Positions 7,870 to 16,605 of a stretch of DNA of 34,606 nt are shown one piece after another; the stretch's first letter is position 1; every line of letters starts with the position of its first letter. The notes below the pieces were generated by a model that made no database searches, had not been told where the DNA came from, and was given only the letters and a program-made list of their open reading frames with translations. Both the position numbers and the translations under genes were made by a program. The stretch is from an uncultured Bacteroidaceae bacterium (GTDB lineage: Bacteria > Bacteroidota > Bacteroidia > Bacteroidales > Bacteroidaceae), in assembly GCA_905235565.1 (NCBI GenBank), contig CAJOLR010000017.1, positions 1 to 34,606 on the forward strand, written 5' to 3'.

Positions 7870-9165
7870 ATGTGGATATACGAAAGATACGATTGGATGA
7901 ACTTCGACTGGGATAAAGACAAGATATCGGCACTTGTTGAAAAGGTCAGTTCCAGCATCGGTTATCTTCATGGCCGGATTGCCTCTCTTGCGGAAGATGA
8001 CCGGTCTGGCGCATCTATAGAGATTCTCACCCAGGACATCGTGTCCTCTTTCCGCATAGAAGGAATCAAACTGAATACAGACGATGTACGTTCTTCCATC
8101 GTGCGGCGCCTGGGTGTCACCAACATCCAGACCACAGGCACCACGACCCATTTTATGGAGGGTGTAGTGGATATGATGCTGGATGCAACGCGTAACTGCA
8201 ACACCCCCCTTGACAGGGAACGCATCTTTGGGTGGCACAGCGCTCTATTCCCCACAGGGAAAAGCGGATCTTATCCGATTACAGTGGGAAACTACCGGAA
8301 AGGAGACGTTCAGGTAATATCCGGTTCCATGGGGCGTGAAAAAGTCCATTATATGGCACCACCCGCCTCTGACGTGAACGACTATATGGAAGAATTCATA
8401 TACTGGTTCAACAACGAGACCGGAATCTCCAACATCATCAGGTCTGCCATAGCACATCTTATATTCGTAAGCATACATCCTTTTGATGATGGCAACGGTC
8501 GTATAGGAAGGGCAATTGCAGATATGGCTCTGGCAGCGATAGACGGAGGAAACGGACGTTTCTTCAGTATGTCACGAGAAATAGAAAAAGAGAAGAAAGA
8601 CTATTATACCATTCTTGAGAAAACTCAGCGCTTCTCAAATGACGGAGTTATTACCCCCTGGCTGGAATGGTATGTCGCCTGCCTTGGCAGAGCTGTGGAC
8701 AGTTCACTGGAAACACTGAGCGGAATCCTGAACAAATCGGTATTTTGGCGCGAATTCTCCGGGGTGGAACTGTCCCAAAGGCAAAGGAAAGTGCTGAACA
8801 TTTTTCTAGACGGTAAGGAGGCAAAACTTACCGCGCAGAACTGGTCCCACCTGGGTACTGTCTCTCTTGATACCGCTTTAAGGGATATTGCCGACCTTGA
8901 AAAAAAAGGCGTCATATCGGCTTATCCCGGCAGAACGAGAAAAGTGGAATATGCCATCAATTATGTTAAGGCCGATGATTTTCTAGAGCATTTTCAGGAC
9001 ATTCACGTTGAACCGGGAGAAAGGGGCCGTTATCTCACTGCTGTATATGACGGAACAGATATTCGGGAACGGATATCCGATCTGGACTATGAACAGTTTG
9101 AATCAGGAAATATGTCTTACTCCGACCTGATTCACAAATATATGGCATATCTTTCGTCCCTGTAA
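7870..9165 (+). CDS. Fic-family protein with N-terminal inhibitory motif and winged helix
   Basis: This 431-residue cytosolic protein is predicted to transfer AMP (or another nucleotide) onto a target hydroxyl. The core motif HPFDDGNGRIGR lies at about 203-214 and contains all expected catalytic residues. The upstream motif S60-FRI-E64-G65 fits the inhibitory (S/T)xxxE(G/N) helix, so the enzyme should be autoinhibited in cis (class II). The N-terminal 80 residues match the DUF4172 type that often precedes Fic. The stretch from about 295 to 370 (LSQRQRKVLNIFLDG to TRKVEYAI) looks like a winged helix-turn-helix, followed by a short acidic tail. It is monocistronic, with a dyad-flanked promoter, which would suit autoregulation through its own winged helix. 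There is no separate antitoxin gene nearby. The target is unknown. Confidence 0.9.
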   Translation: MWIYERYDWMNFDWDKDKISALVEKVSSSIGYLHGRIASLAEDDRSGASIEILTQDIVSSFRIEGIKLNTDDVRSSIVRRLGVTNIQTTGTTTHFMEGVVDMMLDATRNCNTPLDRERIFGWHSALFPTGKSGSYPITVGNYRKGDVQVISGSMGREKVHYMAPPASDVNDYMEEFIYWFNNETGISNIIRSAIAHLIFVSIHPFDDGNGRIGRAIADMALAAIDGGNGRFFSMSREIEKEKKDYYTILEKTQRFSNDGVITPWLEWYVACLGRAVDSSLETLSGILNKSVFWREFSGVELSQRQRKVLNIFLDGKEAKLTAQNWSHLGTVSLDTALRDIADLEKKGVISAYPGRTRKVEYAINYVKADDFLEHFQDIHVEPGERGRYLTAVYDGTDIRERISDLDYEQFESGNMSYSDLIHKYMAYLSSL

Positions 9166-9230
9166 ATGCTGACGTTGAATGCTGCTCACTGACCACGAGC
9201 GCGCACATTTGTACTTTATTTTATCCAAAG

Positions 9231-9722
9231 ATGAAAGATTTTGCAGCGATAGACTTTGAGACGGCTAACAGCGAGCGGAGTTCGGTTTGCTCGGTGGGTG
9301 TGGTGATTGTGCGCGGTGGTGAGATTGTGGACTCGTTCTACTCGCTCATCAAACCGGAGCCTGATTACTACAACTATTGGTGCCAGCGGGTTCATGGATT
9401 ATGCAGCCGCGACACGGACGGCGCTCCCGTGTTTCCCGATGTCTGGGCCAAGATTGAGCCGATGATTCAGGGACTGCCGCTTGTGGCTCACAACAGCCCG
9501 TTTGATGAAGGCTGCCTTAAGGCTGTGTTCCGTACATATCAGATGGATTATCCCGACTATGAGTTCTATGACACCCTTTGTTGCTCACGCAGAAAACTGC
9601 CATCGTTAGCAAACCATCAGCTGCAGACGGTTGCCGCAGCCTGCGGTTATCAGCTGGACAATCATCACCACGCACTGGCCGATGCCGAGGCCTGCGCCTG
9701 GATTGCACGGGAAATCCTGTAA
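9231..9722 (+). CDS. DEDDh 3'-5' exonuclease (DnaQ/epsilon-like)
   Basis: This 163-residue protein has the exonuclease motifs in order: ExoI FAAIDFETAN (Asp8, Glu10), ExoII around LVAHNSPFDEGCL, and ExoIII HHHALADAEACAWIA, with the DEDDh histidine and aspartate. It consists of the exonuclease domain alone, with no polymerase-binding or BRCT extension. Such solo proteins process DNA or small nucleic-acid ends, and the true substrate cannot be told from sequence. It stands alone: 65 nt after fic on the same strand, and 31 nt from the end of the convergent glycosidase gene. Whether it is read from the fic promoter is unclear, as I see only a weak TACTTTAT-like box in front of it. Confidence 0.9.
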   Translation: MKDFAAIDFETANSERSSVCSVGVVIVRGGEIVDSFYSLIKPEPDYYNYWCQRVHGLCSRDTDGAPVFPDVWAKIEPMIQGLPLVAHNSPFDEGCLKAVFRTYQMDYPDYEFYDTLCCSRRKLPSLANHQLQTVAAACGYQLDNHHHALADAEACAWIAREIL

Positions 9723-9753
9723 CAGATTCGGGATGAGCAAAGAAAGATTTAAT

Positions 9754-12700
9754 TCATCTTCTTTTCACAGCAAGCGCATCAATGGCAACTGTACCTGAAA
9801 TATTACTAATCTCAACAGTATGGTTGCCTCTTTTTTTGGCTTTGTACCTGAAAACCACCTGTTGGGCCTTATGGCTTTCTGAACCCCTGAGCGACACAGT
9901 ATGAGCATCGCCGTCAACACTCACTGTCATATCGCCCAGTTCCGGTCCTACAGGAGCTATCAGCTCTATGCTTTTACCATAGAATATGGTACGCCACACA
10001 TCACCCGCATTTGAGGATACATACAGGTCGTTGTTGTAATCGCCTTGAGACAGATTGCACCGGTGTTCCCATCCTATGGTCGTCACTCCGGGATCATCGT
10101 CGTTGAAAAGTACCTTATCATGTGTTATACGCAGGACTTTGAATCCGTTGGCGAGACGCTCATCGCTGATTTCCTCATACGGTTGAAGCTGTGTTCCGGC
10201 CGATAGGGAGAGCCCCGCATCGGTCTGTCTGAAACTGATGCGCGCCTTGGGTTGCCCTACCAGTTCCACCTTGCTCACCTTCCCTATTGTGGCCGAATTG
10301 GTTGAAAGAGCATCCAGATTCACCTCACTTCCGTCCCAACTGTACAGCATGGCATATATGTAACCTCCGTTCCGGGTATAGATTACATTGTCATTGCCCC
10401 ACGTCTCAAACGGGCGGGCGCCATAGACGGCATCAGCGTTGATCTTGAGCCAACGGCCTATATCCTGACATATCTGTCGGGCCTCCGGATCGATATTTCC
10501 GCCTGCACGCTGGGTTATATTGAGCAGCAGCGCCCCGTTGCGGGACACATTCTGCATAAGCCGGGTGATGATCTCATGCGCGGGACGGTATGGAACACCT
10601 TTCCTGTAATGCCACTCCTGAAGGCTCACCTCGGTCTGGAAAGGATATGCCATGATCTGGTCCTCAGTAAAGAACTCGGTGCTCTTAAGCAGGCTTCTAT
10701 CTACCAGCGGTAGCAGTTGGGGCGAATTCTGGAAACTGTCATAACGCCCGCCAACTCCCTTGAATGTGGCAACAACCTGATTCCTGCCATCTTCCCTCTT
10801 GGAGGCAATGTTGTAGAAATTCTCTATAATATACGGAGTGAGCTTTCCCAGTCCCATGTTGATTCCCAGATCTACCTGTGAATCGCCTGCATGGTCATCA
10901 AAATAGATCATGTCCGGCTGATACTTGCGTATGGCATCATCCACACGGTACATGAACTGAGTGGCAAAAGGCGTTTCCAGTGAGTTTCTCCCATCCCGAT
11001 GAATCGGCCCGTACAGGTCAACAGGGTCCAGTCCTTCCCACCATTTGCCTATGCCGTCAGCGGCAGTAAGGTTGGCATCGTATGGGATTCCGGCATTGGG
11101 GCCGTTACGGTCACTGCGGTAGCGAACGGTCATGAACTGACCGTAAGTACGTGCCGGAGTGGCGTGAAACCCTATTCCGAAAGGCATATCGTACTTGCGT
11201 GCGGTCTCTGCCCAGATACCCACCACATCCTTCTTGGGACCCACATTCACTGAGTTCCATGGCTGATACTTGCTGTCCCAGCAGTCATAGTTGTCATGAT
11301 GGTTGCCCATGGCCACGAAATATCCGGCTCCCATTTCCTTGTAAAGCTGCATCAGCTCATCAGGGTCCCATGCATCGATGTTCCAGTCACGGCACAGCTC
11401 CTTGTAGCCGTAAACCGATGGGTGTCCGTAATGCTCCAGGTGATATCGGTACTGCTCGCTGCCCTCCTGATACATGCCTCTGGAATACCAGTCACCATCC
11501 TCAGCCTGAGACTGCGGGTCCCAGTGCGACCATGCACCGAACTTGGCCTCCCGCCACCACTCAGGAACATTGTAGTAACGGCTAAGCGTGTCCCAGCTGG
11601 AAGTGTAAGCTCCCTCCTCGGGCTTGAACTCCGGCAGGTTCCAGAGAGTGTTGTCGTGGATTACAGGTACCGGGCCGCTGTAACTGATACGCCCGTCGGG
11701 ATTTATCACAATCTTTTCCAGCACAATCTCCGGATCCACCATCCAGACTTTAAGGGTATGGATTCCGGGATTATCAACGGTTATTTGAGTATCCAGCCAG
11801 CGCAGGTTGTCAAACACCTCGTCACGCATCTGTCCGTTGCCGTTGCGCAGAGGATAGTTATGCGCCTGGGGCAGAGGCTTCAGTACCTTGGAACGTGCCA
11901 GGTTCTGCCGGGTATATTCGCTGAACTCATCGTGAAGGCCCTGACGGGCGTCAATCACCATCGGATTACCGTCATCGACCGATACTGCAAGCCGGAGTCC
12001 TCTTGCCGGATTGACATCCTGAGTGGGCAGAATACCCAGACAGACGGTCTGGCTGCCGGTTTCATGCAGATATATGTCATACTCCAGATGAGGTGCCGAT
12101 TTGATTCCCTGAAGTGGTACCGACGGAGCATTGTTGGGCCATATTCCCATACAGCCTGCTCCACGGCCCAAATCCGGCAACAGTCTCCATGCTGCATCCC
12201 TGCCCGGGATGTTGGCGGCAGGCTTAAGTACATCCACACCATACTCACCTGCCATTGTCCCGAAATACGGTCTTGCTGCTGACGGCAATTGTCCGTTCAC
12301 CGCCTCCACCCTGATGGGTATTTCTGTGACTGAATCCTTCTGCCGTACGGTTATAAGTGCCTCAGAGCGTCCCATGGGTGCCTTGCTCCAGTCAATATGT
12401 ACCTTGATTTCAAAAGTGTTCATTTCGGATACACCTCCCTCCTTGGGTCCGTCAAACAGGACCCAGTCCTTATCTGCGGTTACGGTAAAATCAGCCGTCC
12501 CGGTTCCCCGGTTAAAGAGACGTATATAGTATTTCCGGTTTCCCATAGCGTCAAAGACCGGCAGTTGTGCCTGGGCCGCAATATCCCTTATTGAACGTCT
12601 CATCTCCCTACGGAGTCCGGTACCCTCAACAGCCTCTGTCTGGGGTTCAATCAATGGCCAGGCCTGTTCACTGCCCTCAACCTCCACAGCGAGTGAAGCG

Positions 12701-14706
12701 GTTTTCTGAGCCTTGACGTGATATAGAGTGGGCAGACGGTCCTCGTTGGGCATGGACCACTGGACATAACCTATATGTTTGTCGGACATCATGTTCTTCC
12801 ATTTTCCTCCTGCCAGAGTGTCGTTGTAATAATCGGACAGCTCCTTGTCCCTGTCAAACAGCCTTTTGACATGATCAGCCAGATTATTGGCAGCAGTATT
12901 GCCCTGAAGCGCATAGATATTGTTTTTCTGTGCCATAAGCCATATCTTGCCCACACCGGCCGATGCCACTGCCGGATAATAGACCAGTTCAAAGAAAGCA
13001 TCCGAGTATCGGTCCGGAATCAGCGGCTTGAGTGCTTCGGCCCGTTCCTGGACCTCATCCCACAGACGCATCTGCCGGTTAAGTTCATCGTAGTTATCGT
13101 AGCTGAAAATACCGGTACTCTGGACCTCGGGCTTTCGCATCAGGTTGAGTTTGGGATACCTCGATACTATCCAGGCTATCTCCTGGGCATGTTCCCTTCC
13201 GAAATTCTGCTCAGCCCATGAGAGAGTATAATCAAAAGTATCATCGGGCCCTATGGCATCAGGATCCCATGCATAGTGCATTATGAAGTCTATGGGCAGT
13301 TCCTTGGGTTTGAGGTCACCCACATTGATAATCCACAGGTCATCAATTCCTGTGCGGTATGCCAGACTTAACTGCTCGCGCAGTTTAGGTATTGTTGTGG
13401 TGTTTATCCAGCGGTCGTTCCAGGGCCCGCCGTTCATGTCTATATGATAGTACATTCCCAGTCCGCCCTTACGGTTAAGTTCCTTTTCAGGGCCGGTGCG
13501 GCGTATATAACCCCAATTGTTGTCACAAAACATGAGCAGGACATCGTCCGGACTGGTCATCCCTGATTCGTAATACCTCTGGACCTCGGTAAACAGGGCC
13601 CACATCTGCGGGACCTCACTCGCATCTTTTCCATAGACATCGCTTATTATGCTGCGCTGGTCACGTATCACGTCATAAAGCACCTGGGTGTTCTGCTCGT
13701 CATTGCCCTGACCCATAGGGACATCGCCGTCCCCGCGCATACCTATGGTAATCAGATTCTCAAACTTGCTGTTGCGCTCCAGTCCCTCACGCCAGAATTT
13801 CTTCAGATTGTCGGCATTGGTAACATAGTCCCATATCCCCACCTCTCTCTGACGACTGGTATATTCCTGCTGGGCACGCATCATTGGCTCATGATGCGAT
13901 GTACCCATAATCACTCCGTACTCATCGGCCAGGGCTGGGCTTCGGGGGTCATCCTCGTTGAATGCCTTACCCCACATGGCCGGCCACAGATAGTTGGCCT
14001 TGAGCCTGAGTATCAACTCGAACATGTGGGCGTACATCACGCTGTTCTGACCGTTCCGGGTTCCGTCCTCCTTGAACTTTGTGTCACTCCATCCGCTGAA
14101 CGAGGGACTCTCATCATTTATGAAAATACCGCGGTACCGTACCTTGGGCGATGGCTGGACATATCTCCCGGCCTTTACGGTAAGTACATCATGCTGCCGG
14201 GCAGGGACATCGGCCCACCAGTACCAGGGTGAAACACCTATCTTTTCAGATACGTCATATAATCCGTATATGGTGCCGCGTCTGTCACTGCCTGCAATTA
14301 CCAGACTGCCGTCAATGACCTCAATCACAAATGACTCCCGCTCACCGGCAATTCCTTCTACATCAAGTTTTCCTCTTTTAACAAGTCTGTCAATGACATT
14401 GCTGGATCCTATGGTTCCGGCTATCACACATCCTTTGGATGGCTTATCGGACGTTATTACCACTGCTGCGGTTCCCGTTACACGCTCCATATCCACGGCC
14501 AGGTCAGATGCAGCGCGTTTTACTCCCTTACAATCATTGTCCGATACTATGATGGAAGCGCTTTTACCGCCTTGAGCCAGCGTAAAATCACTCTTGCCAG
14601 CCTTGTCAAAACTGATGTATTCGCCCGGTGTCCAGGCTTTTGATGACAGTTGGGCACTGACAGTTCCACAGAATAACAGGAATACGCATGTTAGTCTTAA
14701 CTTCAT
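9754..14706 (-). CDS. Secreted GH115-GH29 fusion: predicted alpha-glucuronidase / alpha-L-fucosidase
   Basis: At 1650 residues this is about the sum of two normal enzymes. The ATG at 14706 gives a signal peptide, MKLRLTCVFLLFCGTVSA, with the mature end at QLSS; it appears to be periplasmic. Residues from about 20 to 1015 follow GH115 throughout: GTIYGLYDVSEKIGVSPWYW, RLKANYLWPAMWGKAFNEDD, MGTSHHEPMMRAQ, and the GH115_C region. From about 1045 a complete GH29-like fold begins (WWREAKFGAWSHWDP), with the likely nucleophile in MIYFDDHAGD (about residue 1269). A beta-rich, possibly carbohydrate-binding tail covers about 1560-1650. GH115 removes (4-O-methyl-)glucuronic acid from xylan or arabinogalactan, and GH29 removes alpha-L-fucose. 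There is no frameshift, and no SusC/D pair next to it. The activities are inferred; the GH29 half could have another alpha-galactosyl-type specificity. Confidence 0.88.
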   Translation of the reverse strand: MKLRLTCVFLLFCGTVSAQLSSKAWTPGEYISFDKAGKSDFTLAQGGKSASIIVSDNDCKGVKRAASDLAVDMERVTGTAAVVITSDKPSKGCVIAGTIGSSNVIDRLVKRGKLDVEGIAGERESFVIEVIDGSLVIAGSDRRGTIYGLYDVSEKIGVSPWYWWADVPARQHDVLTVKAGRYVQPSPKVRYRGIFINDESPSFSGWSDTKFKEDGTRNGQNSVMYAHMFELILRLKANYLWPAMWGKAFNEDDPRSPALADEYGVIMGTSHHEPMMRAQQEYTSRQREVGIWDYVTNADNLKKFWREGLERNSKFENLITIGMRGDGDVPMGQGNDEQNTQVLYDVIRDQRSIISDVYGKDASEVPQMWALFTEVQRYYESGMTSPDDVLLMFCDNNWGYIRRTGPEKELNRKGGLGMYYHIDMNGGPWNDRWINTTTIPKLREQLSLAYRTGIDDLWIINVGDLKPKELPIDFIMHYAWDPDAIGPDDTFDYTLSWAEQNFGREHAQEIAWIVSRYPKLNLMRKPEVQSTGIFSYDNYDELNRQMRLWDEVQERAEALKPLIPDRYSDAFFELVYYPAVASAGVGKIWLMAQKNNIYALQGNTAANNLADHVKRLFDRDKELSDYYNDTLAGGKWKNMMSDKHIGYVQWSMPNEDRLPTLYHVKAQKTASLAVEVEGSEQAWPLIEPQTEAVEGTGLRREMRRSIRDIAAQAQLPVFDAMGNRKYYIRLFNRGTGTADFTVTADKDWVLFDGPKEGGVSEMNTFEIKVHIDWSKAPMGRSEALITVRQKDSVTEIPIRVEAVNGQLPSAARPYFGTMAGEYGVDVLKPAANIPGRDAAWRLLPDLGRGAGCMGIWPNNAPSVPLQGIKSAPHLEYDIYLHETGSQTVCLGILPTQDVNPARGLRLAVSVDDGNPMVIDARQGLHDEFSEYTRQNLARSKVLKPLPQAHNYPLRNGNGQMRDEVFDNLRWLDTQITVDNPGIHTLKVWMVDPEIVLEKIVINPDGRISYSGPVPVIHDNTLWNLPEFKPEEGAYTSSWDTLSRYYNVPEWWREAKFGAWSHWDPQSQAEDGDWYSRGMYQEGSEQYRYHLEHYGHPSVYGYKELCRDWNIDAWDPDELMQLYKEMGAGYFVAMGNHHDNYDCWDSKYQPWNSVNVGPKKDVVGIWAETARKYDMPFGIGFHATPARTYGQFMTVRYRSDRNGPNAGIPYDANLTAADGIGKWWEGLDPVDLYGPIHRDGRNSLETPFATQFMYRVDDAIRKYQPDMIYFDDHAGDSQVDLGINMGLGKLTPYIIENFYNIASKREDGRNQVVATFKGVGGRYDSFQNSPQLLPLVDRSLLKSTEFFTEDQIMAYPFQTEVSLQEWHYRKGVPYRPAHEIITRLMQNVSRNGALLLNITQRAGGNIDPEARQICQDIGRWLKINADAVYGARPFETWGNDNVIYTRNGGYIYAMLYSWDGSEVNLDALSTNSATIGKVSKVELVGQPKARISFRQTDAGLSLSAGTQLQPYEEISDERLANGFKVLRITHDKVLFNDDDPGVTTIGWEHRCNLSQGDYNNDLYVSSNAGDVWRTIFYGKSIELIAPVGPELGDMTVSVDGDAHTVSLRGSESHKAQQVVFRYKAKKRGNHTVEISNISGTVAIDALAVKRR

Positions 14707-14739
14707 AATCAGAATATTTGCACAGTGAAACACCATTTA

Positions 14740-14778
14740 CAAAAATAGCAAGATTTACGTGAAAATGGACTATTTTTG
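14740..14778. promoter_or_regulatory. Back-to-back -7 boxes between glycosidase and PPOX units
   Basis: TATTTTTG on the minus strand (14740-14747) lies 33 nt before the glycosidase ATG. TATTTTTG on the plus strand (14771-14778) lies 15 nt before the first ATG of the small lipoprotein ORF. Both fit TAnnTTTG. The matching -33 elements are weak, and the two promoters would overlap, so they may compete. Confidence 0.45.
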
Positions 14779-14805
14779 CAAGTATTAAACAATATGAGTC
14801 CTGCA

Positions 14806-14880
14806 ATGAAAAAACTGTTTATCATTGCCCTGACTTCCATAATGCTTACAGCATGCAAAACAGACAAGACAGCACTATGA
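14806..14880 (+). CDS. Minimal lipoprotein ORF (signal peptide plus 7 residues), 24 aa
   Basis: A 24-codon ORF (28 codons if the ATG at 14794 is used) encodes a full lipoprotein signal, MKKLFIIALTSIMLTAC, then only KTDKTAL before TGA. The stop overlaps the ATG of the next gene (ATGA at 14877-14880), so translation of the two is probably coupled. If processed, the product would be an 8-residue lipopeptide starting at the lipobox Cys. Alternatives are a remnant of a lost lipoprotein, or a frameshift that cut the export signal off the PPOX protein that follows. It is real as a reading frame, but its expression is not shown. Confidence 0.45.
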   Translation: MKKLFIIALTSIMLTACKTDKTAL

Positions 14881-15302
14881 GTACGACAATCACACCCAAC
14901 CCGCAGAATGCTCTGCGCGCACAGCAGTTCCTCAAGGACGCCCAGACATATTACCTGGCAACAGTTGACGGCGACCAGCCCCACGTACGTCCGTTCGGAA
15001 CAGCCGAGATATTTGAAGGCCGCCTCTACATCCAGACCGGCAAGTCCAAGAATGTCTATAAGCAGCTCAAGGCCAATCCAAAGGCCGAAATCTGCGCCTT
15101 CAAGGACGGCAAGTGGATACGCATAGAGTGCGAGCTCATCCCCGATGAGCGTGTATCGGCCAAGAAGGACATGCTGGACAAGAACGGGTCGCTGCGTTCC
15201 ATGTACAACGAGAACGATGACAACACCATTGTCCTCTATCTGCAGAACGCCACCGCCACCATATCGTCGTTCACATCAGACCCCGAGACTTTCACGTTCT
15301 GA
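14877..15302 (+). CDS. Pyridoxamine 5'-phosphate oxidase-fold flavoprotein
   Basis: This 141-residue protein has the split-barrel FMN-binding fold of the PNPOx-like family: YYLATVDGDQPHVRPFGTAE, then GRLYIQTGKSKNVYKQL and PKAEICAFKDGKWIRIE. It is shorter than true PdxH and lacks its C-terminal substrate signature. A role as an FMN- or F420/heme-type reductase of unknown substrate is therefore safer than pyridoxal-phosphate synthesis. I chose the ATG at 14877, where MSTTITPNPQNALRAQQFL leads straight into the domain; an alternative ATG at 14853 adds eight residues. It is coupled to the tiny lipoprotein ORF upstream and followed after 5 nt by msrA, which suggests a small redox-related operon. 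Confidence 0.85.
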   Translation: MSTTITPNPQNALRAQQFLKDAQTYYLATVDGDQPHVRPFGTAEIFEGRLYIQTGKSKNVYKQLKANPKAEICAFKDGKWIRIECELIPDERVSAKKDMLDKNGSLRSMYNENDDNTIVLYLQNATATISSFTSDPETFTF

Positions 15303-15307
15303 CACAT

Positions 15308-15826
15308 ATGTATAAGGAGATTTATTTTGCTGCCGGCTGTTTTTGGGGAGCGGAGAAATACCTCAAGCTCATTCGCGGAGTGATAAGCACCGAGGTGGGT
15401 TTTGCCAACGGGAACACCCCTGATCCCACCTACAAGGAGGTCTATACCGATACCACCGGCTATGCGGAGTGTGTTCACGTGACATACGACCCGCAGGTTA
15501 TTGCTATCGATAAACTGACCCGAATCTATTTCAAGGCCATAGATCCCACCAGTCTGAATAAGCAAGGTGAGGATGAGGGAACGCGCTATCGCACAGGTGT
15601 TTACTATGCCCCCGATACTGACGCGGCAACGGTTGAACTCTTACAGAAAGTCTTTGCCGAACAGCAGCAGGCACTCGGACCCGGCCGTAAACTGGCATTG
15701 GAACTGCTGCCCCTAAAGAACTTCTACCGCGCCGAGGAGTACCACCAGGACTATCTGGACAAGAACCCTACGGGCTATTGCCACCTTACTCCGGCGCTCT
15801 TCCGTCTGGCTGCCGAATCCAACTGA
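15308..15826 (+). CDS. msrA: Peptide-methionine (S)-S-oxide reductase
   Basis: This 172-residue enzyme reduces methionine-S-sulfoxide in proteins or as free amino acid. The catalytic motif GCFWG lies at residues 10-14 with the nucleophilic Cys11. GFANGNTPDPTYKEV and the conserved EEYHQDYLDKNP complete the active site. The length is that of MsrA alone, with no fused MsrB domain. There is no signal peptide, so it acts in the cytosol. It follows the PPOX-like gene by 5 nt and ends facing the convergent cysH, with 41 nt between. The family identity is very secure. Confidence 0.96.
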   Translation: MYKEIYFAAGCFWGAEKYLKLIRGVISTEVGFANGNTPDPTYKEVYTDTTGYAECVHVTYDPQVIAIDKLTRIYFKAIDPTSLNKQGEDEGTRYRTGVYYAPDTDAATVELLQKVFAEQQQALGPGRKLALELLPLKNFYRAEEYHQDYLDKNPTGYCHLTPALFRLAAESN

Positions 15827-15867
15827 CCTTAAATCAGCGTTGATTAACTAAAGTAGCGCCTGTAATA

Positions 15868-16605
15868 TTAATGTTTGCGGCTATGTAGGCCGCACTCACG
15901 TTTGTCGGGGTTCTCCCACCACCAGCGGCCGGCGCGGATGTCCTCGCCGGGGTTGATGGCACGGGTACAGGGCTGACACCCTATGCTGGGGTAGCCCTGC
16001 TCGTGCATCTTGTTGTAAGGCACATTGTTGGATTTGACGTAATCAATGACATCGGCCTCACTCCACAGCATGAGCGGATTGAGTTTGATCACGTCATCGG
16101 CGGTGTCGTATTCTATTATCTGCATGTCGGTGCGGGTTACGGACTGCGAGCGGCGGAGTCCTGTAATCCACACATCCACACCCTTGAGGGCGCGTTTAAG
16201 CGGTTCTATCTTGCGTATGTCACAGCACAGGTGGCGCAGCTCCACGCTGTCATAGAACAGGTTTATGCCGTGCTGGCGCACCATCTCCTGCACCTTGGCG
16301 TAATCCGGAAAGAACACCTCGATGCGGATTCCGTATCTGCGGTTGGTGCGGTCAATCAAGTCATATATCTGGGAGAACATACGGCCGGTATCCAGGGTGA
16401 AAATCCGGACACTGCCCTTAACCTGACGGGCAATCATGTCGGTCACGGCCTGGTCCTCATAACTGAGGCTGGTTGAGAGTGCGGCACGGAGGCCGAATGT
16501 CTCAACCGCCCACCTGACTGCTGTCTGGGCGCTCTCCAAGGCGCTCAGACCGGCCCACTCGGCATTCTTCTCTGCCACAAGGGCTATCTTCTGTTCCTTA
16601 GTCAT
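15868..16605 (-). CDS. cysH: Adenylylsulfate (APS) reductase
   Basis: This 245-residue cytosolic enzyme reduces activated sulfate to sulfite. It shows the PAPS-reductase fold (LSTSLSYEDQAV; IFTLDTGRMFSQIYDL) and the catalytic ECGLH near the C-terminus (Cys238). Two further cysteine pairs, Cys127-Cys128 and Cys210-x2-Cys213, are the four ligands of a [4Fe-4S] cluster. That marks the APS-using type rather than the PAPS-using type. This agrees with the absence of an APS kinase (cysC) in the cluster. Its ATG (16605) overlaps the end of cysN by 8 nt. It is the last gene of the sulfur operon. Confidence 0.94.
   Translation of the reverse strand: MTKEQKIALVAEKNAEWAGLSALESAQTAVRWAVETFGLRAALSTSLSYEDQAVTDMIARQVKGSVRIFTLDTGRMFSQIYDLIDRTNRRYGIRIEVFFPDYAKVQEMVRQHGINLFYDSVELRHLCCDIRKIEPLKRALKGVDVWITGLRRSQSVTRTDMQIIEYDTADDVIKLNPLMLWSEADVIDYVKSNNVPYNKMHEQGYPSIGCQPCTRAINPGEDIRAGRWWWENPDKRECGLHSRKH

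Noticed and set aside
11296-12282. 328-codon plus-strand frame opposite the glycosidase
   Set aside because: It is a shadow frame of the GC-rich GH115 coding region. The minus-strand frame has clear domain similarity; this one has none.
15827-15867. Possible terminator between msrA and cysH
   Set aside because: AATCA-GCGT-TGATT is only a 5-bp AT-rich stem, too weak to call.
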